Shown here one piece after another: positions 57,498 through 64,000 of a DNA stretch of 64,000 bases. The notes beneath the pieces were generated by a model, which was given only the letters and a program-made list of their open reading frames with translations, ran no database searches and was not told the DNA's origin. A program made the position numbers and the translations under genes. Source of the DNA: Peribolospora baueri (lineage: Eukaryota > Basidiomycota > Peribolosporomycetes > Peribolosporales > Peribolosporaceae); contig JAMDHS010000019.1 in assembly GCA_029717555.1 (NCBI GenBank), positions 1-64,000 on the forward strand, read 5' to 3'. Each line of letters starts with the position of its first letter. The stretch's first letter is position 1.

Positions 57498-58102
57498 AGG
57501 CGGACAGTCGAGGCGAGGCTAGGGGGAGGGAGGGGGACGGCCCTACCAAGCAAGTCAGAGAAGCATCCGGTCATTTATGTAGCCTCCACGCCGTATCGTC
57601 GACGTCAGTTTGTCATGAATATCATGCATGTACTATGCAATGGATGTATATATCTATCATGGGTGTACATGGTCATCTGCGCCGGCGACGTTCGAGCAAC
57701 CCTCTTCCTCCTTCCAGCGCCCACACGCCACGACCACCGTCGCTGAACGAGGCGAAGCAGTGCACAGCGATATACACGTTGCCCTGCCCGCCCAGTTCCT
57801 TATATCTCGCCCTTCCCCCTCCTCGTTGTGGCTCGGAGAGAAATTCCATGGTCCTCTGAGCGCGCTAACCCGACTGCTTTGGCTTTCTCCGCACTCGTCC
57901 TCCGCCGGACCCCGGACCGGACACGGACTGACACTGACTGACCGACTCGGCGGGCCCCTGAACACAGAGTCGCAATGACTCACCGCTCCGCTTGCTCATC
58001 ACCAACGTGCCCCTTGTCACTTCATTCCATCGTCGCCCCCCCTCAGCACGAAAGAAAGGGAGAGCCAGCCAGCCTCGAACTCACAGCCCCTCGCGCCGCA
58101 CC
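57498..58102. other. Intergenic region, formamidase 3' UTR and cupin promoter
   Basis: Contains an AT-richer 3' flank with ATG/CAT/TATATA-like alternation around 57610-57670, probably the formamidase poly(A) region. No gene is seen. Confidence 0.4.
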
Positions 58103-59073
58103 ATGTCGCCTTCCCTGCCTCTCCCAGACTTCGACTCCCTCCCCCCGCCCCCGCCTCCTCCTCGCCGAATCATCACAGGCCACGACGGAAATCCGGCCAT
58201 AGCGTCTGGCACGTCAGCAGCGTACGATCCCCAAGCGGTGGTGTGGATCGAAGATACTCTTCAGACGGAGCCCTTTACCGCTGGAAAGGGGGTGTCGCTT
58301 TGGCGCTCGTATGGCTTGCCCAGCGACGGGAACAATGAGAAGTGAGCGAGCGTGAGGGAGAGGCGAGGAGATAGAGGGAAGGGACCATGCGTGGTTCGGT
58401 TCAGCTCGCTCATACATCTCACTCCTACCCACCGCCACACCCCTTCCCCCTTTGTACAGCGTAGATCCGGCTACGCAAACGCTCGAAGGATTCAGCAACC
58501 CGCACGGCACGAACCTGCGCATCACCGACTTTGCTCCTCGAGGGTATGCGCCCATGGTGAGTGAGCGATGCCAGTGGAAGCGAACCGAATCCTGGGCTCT
58601 GGCCAGGTTGCCTCAGATAAAGCCAGGTAGGATCATAGCCCGTGGCGGACGGTACCCATATGTTCTAATTCCACCCTCCCTTGGTACCGCGGACGTACCT
58701 GTAACAGCACCGCACTTCTTCCATAGATTACAACACCATCATCTCCGGGCACCTCGTCCTCATCCTCCCGCCTTCCTCATCCCCATCGCCCGGCGCCAAC
58801 GCTCCCACCGTCCTTTCCAGCCCACCAAAAGCCGCCACTTCCGCCCCCGCTCCCGCCCAGTTTGACCTCGCGCCCAACGAACGCCTCGTCAGGCCAGGTG
58901 ACACGGTCATCCAGCGCGGCGCCCTGCACGCCTGGCGCAACCCCAGCTCGACCGAGTGGTGTAGGATGGTTACCACGCTCGTCGCTGCCAGGCCCGTTCG
59001 TCGTCGTCGTCCCGGAGGAAAGGAGAGCGGTGGAGAGGAGGGGGAGGACGAGTTGGACGAGGTGGTCTTTTGA
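58103..59073 (+). CDS. Small cupin-fold protein, unknown substrate
   Basis: Three exons: 58103-58341, 58460-58556, 58708-59073; 233 aa. The exon 3 acceptor was chosen at GTAACAG because it restores HRTSSIDYNTIISGHLVLIL in frame, the usual cupin strand pair. The second cupin motif is ERLVRPGDTVIQRGALHAWR (PGD...QRG..HxW). An N-terminal strand (GHDGNPAIAS, VVWIEDTLQTEPF) precedes the barrel. These proteins resemble fungal single-domain cupins near oxidoreductase or decarboxylase genes, but metal ligands are incomplete (few His), so catalysis is uncertain. The C-terminal tail is basic then acidic (RRRRPGGKESGGEEGEDELD). It follows formamidase on the same strand; no functional link is shown. Confidence 0.75.
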
Positions 59074-59764
59074 ACCGGCAGAGGGAGAGACAGAGCGAGG
59101 CGGGGCGAGGGGGAAAGGGGGCCAGTTGAACGTATTTTCAACGTTGTGTTGTGCTCAGGAAGAAATGGAGGATCACCGTCCTCTATGGTGCAAGTATAGA
59201 CTTCCTGTACACGTCATCCGCTCTTTTTGCTCACGCCTCTCGTACTCGGCGGCTTGAACAAAGCACGTTCCCCTCGACGAGCGTTTTTCCAATTGTGAGC
59301 TTTCCGAGGCCAGCGCCCGATGAATGGCGTCCAGTCGCTCAAAAATGATAATAGAAGTTGGGGTTACGGGGTGGGGGAGGTGCCCGCTGCCTTCCACACC
59401 TTTTTTTGCCGCCGTTCTTGGACCACCTTCCGTTGAACTAGGATGGGTCCGCTTCAGGGATTGAAAGGAGACGACGGCGAACACGGTCAGAATCATTCCT
59501 GGCAACACAGGAGCGGGTGGGTGATGATGATGCAGCGCCGGGGTCGCTTCGTTTGCGTCATCCTCGTCGTACTGTGTGTGCCGTCTTCGGTCGTCTAAGA
59601 TGTTTGGTGGTCCGTGTGTCGCCTCAGGAAGTGCCGATCACATCACGTGTAACAAAGCGGACATCTTTTCATTTGGCCACCCGGAACTTCTCAGCGTCCC
59701 TCTCTCGTCTACCACATCGTTCTCCCTCTCACATCCTCCCTCGTCTATCTCTTGTCGAGCGACC
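59074..59764. other. Intergenic region, cupin 3' UTR and EFL1 promoter
   Basis: One CACGTG (59644-59649, context ATCACGTGT) lies about 115 bp before the EFL1 ATG, followed by a C/T-rich leader. No gene is seen. Confidence 0.45.
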
Positions 59765-62700
59765 ATGGCGGAGGGCAAGCGCTTCGGCTCGAACGTCCGC
59801 TGCGTGACGCTCATGGGCCACGTCGACCACGGCAAGTCCTCGTACGCCGACTCGCTCCTCGCGGCGAACAACATAATTTCCGCTCGCATGGCCGGCAAGA
59901 TCCGGTATCTGGATAGCAGATTGGACGAACAGGAGAGGGGGATCACCATGGAGAGCAGCGCCGTTAGCTTGGGCTTCAAGTTCGTGCGCAAGGGTCAGGA
60001 CGGTGAGTGGCTCTCGCCAGAGGACCTTTTGTACCCGACTGGTGAGGTCCAGCCATGGCCTCCGCCCGTCCCGTAAAAGCTGATCCTTCTACGCGCGTGC
60101 ACCGTTCAGGTCCGGTCACGGAAGACTACATGATTAACCTCATCGACACGCCTGGCCACATTGACTTTTCGAGCGAGGTCTCCACCGCTTCTCGGCTATG
60201 CGACGGCTCCCTTATCTTGGTGGACGCCGTCGAGGGCGTCTGTACTCAGGTGAGCCCCAAACGCACGCCTTTCAGCGGTGGCTCTACCTGCAGCGTAGGT
60301 TAGCTGACCGGCCAAGGTCCGGTCTCGCAGACGATCAGCGTCCTTCGTCAAGCCTGGTCAGAACGTCTCAAGCCTATCCTCGTGATCAACAAGATGGATC
60401 GCCTCGTCACCGAGCTCCAGCTGGCACCCATCGAAGCGTATCACCACCTCCAACAGCTGGTCGAACAGGTCAACGCCGTCATGGGCTCCTTCTTTGCCTC
60501 GGAAAGGATGGAAGACAACTTGCGATGGCGAGAAGAGCGTGAGCGCAGGATCGCGGAGAAGAAACAGGCGGAAGCGGATGCCGCCATCGGGAAGGCCGGC
60601 GAGGGGGCTACGGAGAGCGGAGAAGAGCAAGAGTTTTACGAGGAGCGGGACGACGAGGACATCTACTTTGACCCGGCCCGAGGAAACGTCATCTTCGCCA
60701 GTGCCATCGACAACTGGGCGTTCCGCATCGACCGTTTCTCCCAACTCTATGCGACCAAACTCGGTATCAAGGAGGCTAACCTGCGGCGAGTCCTCTGGGG
60801 AGACTTTTATCTCGATCCTAAGAGCAAGCGAGTCGTGGGGCAGAAGCAGAAGGAGAAGGAGAAGCGCAGCTTCAAGCCCATGTTCGTTCAGTTCGTCCTC
60901 GAGAATATCTGGGCCGTGTACGGCAGCGTCGTCATGAACCGGTGAGCGTGACCCGCTGAAGCCTACGTCGAGGTCTCAAAGGCATTGACTCCATTCATCT
61001 TTCTGCTTTGCAGCGACCAGGAAAAGATAGACAAGATCGTCAAGGCTCTCAACCTCAAGGTCCACCCGCGAGACCTCAAATCCAAGGACGCACGCACCCT
61101 CCTGTCCGCGATCTTTTCCCAATGGCTTCCGCTCGCCACATGCACCTTCTCGGCCATTGTGTCGAACATCCCTGCACCGTCGGTGGCGCAGCGAACGCGC
61201 ATTCCCAAGATGCTCTATCCGGACCTGCTCTCCTTTCAGCCTACGGTCGATCCCAAGAACAAGCTTGAACAGGACTTGTTCGACGCCAATGCTGGCCCGG
61301 AAGCGACGTCTGTGGCGTACGTCAGCAAAATGTTCGCCGTCAAGAAGGAAGACCTGCCAGAGATGAAGAGGAAGCCTCTGACTGCGGACGAAATGAGGGA
61401 GCGCGCTAGGGCTGGCAGGGAGAAGGCCGCGCTGCTCGCCGCCTCTACAGGAGCTACGGTCGCCTCAGGCGAAGAGGAGTCTCCCGTCTCAGGCACGCCT
61501 CTCCCTCTTCGAGGAGAGAACGGAGATGCTCCGCAGAAGACACCAGATTCCTCTGTCGCCCAGTCAACGCCATTAGCCGAACCTCAAGCCGAGAACGCGG
61601 ACGGTCTATCGTCTCATGACGAAGTGCTCATCGGTTTCTCGCGGCTGTACTCTGGCACTCTTCGAGCGGGCCAAACGGTCTACGCGGTCCTGCCCAAGTA
61701 CGATTCTTCGCGTCCTTCGACGAGTCCTCGAAACGAGCGCCATCTGAAGCTCGTCAAGGTCGAGGCGCTATACATGATCATGGGACGAGACCTCGTTGCC
61801 GTGGAAGAAGTACCCGCCGGCAACGTCTTTGGCATTCGCGGTTTGGAAGGCATCGTCCTGCGCAACGCAACTCTTGTGTCGCCTGGCGGAGACGCAATTC
61901 CTTCGCTCGACACCGAGACGGTTCAGAGGGACACCCAGCTGTTCGTCAATCTGGCCGGGATCCACCTCATGGTCAGTGAATCTTCAGCTCTGGCGCGCTC
62001 ATGGATGGACATACATACTGACTGTTCGAACCGTGATGTGCTGTGAGACAGGTGTCGCCCATCGTGCGAGTCGCATTGGAACCCGCTGAGCCTTGTGAGT
62101 GATTGATTGGTGCTGCTCGCGTCCTGACGACAGTGTGTGCCCCTTGCTCAGTCGCGTACCTAACGTCCACAGCCGACATGCCCAAGCTCGTGGAGGGCTT
62201 GCGTCTCCTGAACCAGGCAGATCCGTGCGTCGAGATCCTCGTTCAGGAGACTGGCGAACACGTCATTCTAGGCGCAGGCGAGCTTCATCTTGAGGTAAGT
62301 TTGACCCTCCTGACTTAGCCCCCGTGGACATATTGGCTGTGCGCGCTGACGATCGTGCCATGTCTCTTTTATTCCCGCCCGCAGCGCTGTCTCAGGGATC
62401 TGCAAGAACGCTTTGCGAAATGCGAGGTTCAAGCATCGCAGCCAATCGTCCCCTTCCGGGAAACCGCCGTCAAAGCTCCCGACATGGCTCCTCCGAAATC
62501 CAAAGACGCTCCTCGAGGCACCGTGCACGGCGCTGTGGCCAATTCGCTAGTTACCTATACCGTGCGCGTCGTGCCGTTGCCGGAAGAGGTTACGGCGTTT
62601 CTCATCGCCAACGTGCGCAACATCAGGCGCTTTCAGCAGGACCACCGGCGTGGCGAAGGTTCGATCGTGGACGAGGACTTGGAAGAGGGCGAAGAAGGGA

Positions 62701-64000
62701 CGGGGATAGATCTGTCATCGGCGATCGCTGTTAAACCGGATCAGTTCTGGCCCAAGCTCGCCGACCTACTCAGTAAAGCAGGACCGGAGTGGCGCGACGT
62801 CGTTGACAAGATCTGGGCTTTCGGTCCCAGACGAGTGGGGCCGAACCTACTCGTCGACCGTGGCGACCTTCTCACGCGGTCGTGAGTGCTCCTTGCAGCA
62901 TTTTTTTGCCCTACCCTTCGACTTGTGTTGCTGATAGCAAGCTTTCATTATCTACAGGCTTCGACAGCGAACGGATGAGAGACGTCTAGCGGGCCCTTCC
63001 TCTGGTCCCGCCTCGCGTCGCGGAGACGAGGCAGTCGACGAAGAACGTTTGCTCGAGCAAGCGCTACAGGCGGTCAGCATCAGCGAAGGGGGCCATGCGG
63101 CTAGCCAGCCTTCGCGTGTATCTTGGACCTCTCGAGATCTGAACGAGAGCATCGACGCTGGCTTTCAGCTTGCCACGCTGCAAGGTCCGCTGTGCTCTGA
63201 GCCCGTCCAAGGCATGGCGTACTTCGTCGAGAAGGTGGAGTTGGACAAAGAGGAAGCGAGCAAGGAGAATGGTGAGTGAGCAACCCCGCGATCGAGCCGT
63301 TTGTTTCGATGCCTCCCGAGCTGACCGCTAAATTGCATCGCCTGTAGTGCGCTCCAAGCTTTCGCAAGTCACCGGCTCGCTGATCACCTCCGTCAAGGAG
63401 GCGTGCCGGAACGGCCTATTAGACTGGTCGCCGCGACTCATGTTGGCGATGTACACGTGTGACATTCAAGCATCTAGTGAGTTGGACACTTGTCTCAGAC
63501 AATTCGGATGCATTGGCGTAGTATCTCCCTTAACCTTTCTTTGTACATTCGGTATCGCGCTTGTTCAGCTGACGTGCTGGGCAAGGTGTACGCGGTCGTG
63601 GCGCGACGAAGAGGGCGAATCACGTCGGAAGAGATGAAGGAGGGCACTTCCTTCTTCACTATCCGCGCTCTTCTTCCCGTCGTCGAGAGCTTCGGTTTCG
63701 CAGACGGTGAGCTTCTCTCACGAACGTTCGACGATCGTCGACTGGGCAGGACTGACAAGGACCCGCCCACCCGTCGCCTCTTCTTAACTCCACCAGATAT
63801 CCGGAAACGCACTTCCGGTGCCGCGAGCCCTCAACTGGTGTTCAGCGGCTTCGAGATGTACCCGCAGGATCCTTTCTGGGTGCCCACGACGGAGGAGGAG
63901 CTCGAGGATCTAGGCGAGAAGAGCGATCGTGAAAACGTGGCCAAGAAGTACATGGATGCGGTGCGGAAGCGCAAGGTGAGTGGCGGGCATCATTCGAGCC
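59765..64000 (+). CDS. EFL1: Ribosome-assembly GTPase EFL1 (Ria1), partial at right edge
   Basis: Eleven exons are visible: 59765-60002, 60110-60249, 60331-60941, 61014-61971, 62052-62094, 62152-62294, 62385-62881, 62958-63271, 63348-63476, 63569-63706, 63797-63975; the C-terminus lies beyond the window. EF-2-like GTPase: G1 GHVDHGKSS, switch [13 protein letters not shown]3 DTPGHIDF, G4 NKMD. The EFL1-specific insertion in the G' region is charged ([17 protein letters not shown] to [10 protein letters not shown]). Domain III reads [20 protein letters not shown]...GAGELHLE, domain IV includes VPFRETAV, and domain [18 protein letters not shown]. With Sdo1/SBDS it releases Tif6/eIF6 from the pre-60S subunit in the cytoplasm. 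Exon 4 holds a long acidic/Ser-rich insert ([13 protein letters not shown]...). A donor (GTGAGT) at 63976 shows that at least one more exon follows. Confidence 0.95.

Overview
The window is nuclear DNA from a fungus, most likely a basidiomycetous yeast. Coding sequence is GC-rich and nearly every gene is split by many short introns (about 50-300 nt, GTRNGY...AG). Several gene types present here are typical of basidiomycetes rather than budding yeasts: a DHTKD1-type 2-oxoadipate dehydrogenase, a ZNF830-like protein, an S28 peptidase, and a large-subunit catalase with a C-terminal DJ-1/PfpI-like domain. A Pucciniomycotina red yeast would fit, but this is inference from style and gene content. 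I see no transposon, virus-like element, CRISPR array or rRNA. One tRNA gene (Gly-GCC) is present.

Layout, left to right. (1) 1-874: a minus-strand secreted repeat protein, cut by the window edge. (2) 2379-4937: catalase (minus). (3) 6120-8039: an intronless membrane glycoprotein of unknown role. (4) 8550-9215: non-coding direct repeats and a minisatellite. (5) 9310-10369: ZNF830/CCDC16-like spliceosomal zinc-finger protein (minus), divergent from (6) 10693-14239, a 12-exon S28 serine peptidase. (7) 14828-15655: NEDD8/Rub1, convergent with (8) 16016-16669, mitochondrial ribosomal protein uL30m, itself divergent from (9) 17016-19769, eIF4B. (10) 21019-23189: threonine deaminase ILV1 (minus), with tRNA-Gly just upstream. 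(11) 23667-24555: an Alba-domain protein (minus). (12) 26470-27409: an INO80-subunit-F-like protein. (13) 27744-33702: DHTKD1-type E1 dehydrogenase with 21 exons (minus), divergent from (14) 34728-37856, an MFS phosphate/glycerophosphodiester-type transporter with 14 exons. (15) 38596-40991: ARV1. (16) 41992-45776: a very long disordered protein (minus). (17) 47351-48524: glucose-6-phosphate 1-epimerase. (18) 50968-53279: DEAD-box helicase DBP2. (19) 54606-57497: formamidase. (20) 58103-59073: cupin protein. (21) 59765 to beyond the right edge: the ribosome-assembly GTPase EFL1.

The genes do not form a functional cluster. Most are housekeeping: translation and ribosome maturation (uL30m, eIF4B, DBP2, EFL1), RNA processing (ZNF830-like, Alba), amino-acid metabolism (ILV1, DHTKD1, formamidase), redox defence (catalase), sterol/lipid homeostasis (ARV1), ubiquitin-like modification (Rub1) and phosphate acquisition. 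The most striking content is gene architecture and regulation. There are micro-exons of 6, 11, 12, 14, 15 and 16 nt, one of which carries the predicted catalytic histidine of the S28 peptidase. Four GC-AG introns occur among roughly 100. Four CACGTG elements lie within 190 bp upstream of the phosphate-type transporter. A possible longer ILV1 start ends two bases from a tRNA gene. Exon boundaries were worked out by hand from splice consensus, reading phase and family conservation; every multi-exon model given with a length closes in frame.
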